NCBI GenBank assembly: GCA_022361295.1
Contig: JAKSBD010000043.1
Coordinates: forward strand, 1-39,146
Direction: 5' to 3'
DNA from: Bacteroidales bacterium
GTDB lineage: Bacteria > Bacteroidota > Bacteroidia > Bacteroidales > Marinilabiliaceae
Length of the DNA stretch: 39,146 nucleotides
Shown piece after piece: positions 38,995 through 39,146 of the stretch; the stretch's first letter is position 1, and every line of letters starts with the position of its first letter. The notes under the pieces are model-generated. The model made no database searches. It saw only the letters and a program-made list of their open reading frames with translations, and was not told where the DNA came from. Both the position numbers and the translations under genes were made by a program.

Positions 38995-39146
38995 TTAGTG
39001 CTTATTTATAATTATTTCTGATCCGTTGATCGTAAAGTAGACTTTCTCAGTTAGTTCAAGCATATCAAGGATATCATTTAAGTTGTCATAACGTTTGACA
39101 TCAACACTGAAATGAAGATCTTTTATAACTTCACTCTGATATGTAA
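38995..39146 (-). CDS. FecR-family anti-sigma factor, C-terminal fragment (truncated by window edge)
   Basis: Reverse-strand translation ...VIKDLHFSVDVKRYDNLNDILDMLELTEKVYFTINGSEIIINKH*, matching the FecR C-terminal (DUF4974) style, immediately upstream of SusC. Confidence 0.75.
   Translation of the reverse strand, partial: TYQSEVIKDLHFSVDVKRYDNLNDILDMLELTEKVYFTINGSEIIINKH

Overview
This 39 kb window is chromosomal sequence from a Bacteroidetes/Bacteroidota bacterium, judged from T9SS, SusC/SusD, FecR and DUF4843-type genes. No rRNA, tRNA, CRISPR array or intact transposase was seen. Left part (to ~16 kb): folE, nitroreductase, tandem Fe-type and Mn-type superoxide dismutases, a MATE transporter, proline dehydrogenase, a large PKD-repeat T9SS adhesin coupled to a PorP/SprF gene, a small heat-shock protein, and envelope proteins. 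Centre (16-26.7 kb): the most unusual part. A minus-strand block encodes GAF-like/receiver/PPDK_N (ATP-grasp) proteins and ends in a glutamate dehydrogenase paralogue whose catalytic-lysine motif GGxKGG reads GGAMGG. An apparently intact GDH (GGGKGG) lies divergently upstream. One ATP-grasp protein is split from its GAF/receiver half at a TGATG junction that looks like a single-base frameshift of an ancestral fused gene. Right part (27-39 kb): a FecR(partial)-SusC-SusD-DUF4843-PKD-like lipoprotein-TlpA-TlpA-trypsin-like protease-thioredoxin locus on the minus strand. Intergenic regions contain many hairpin terminators, a candidate small TIR (MITE-like) element, and orphan terminators that may mark small RNAs or leader RNAs. 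All calls come from reading the sequence and motifs; no database search was run.
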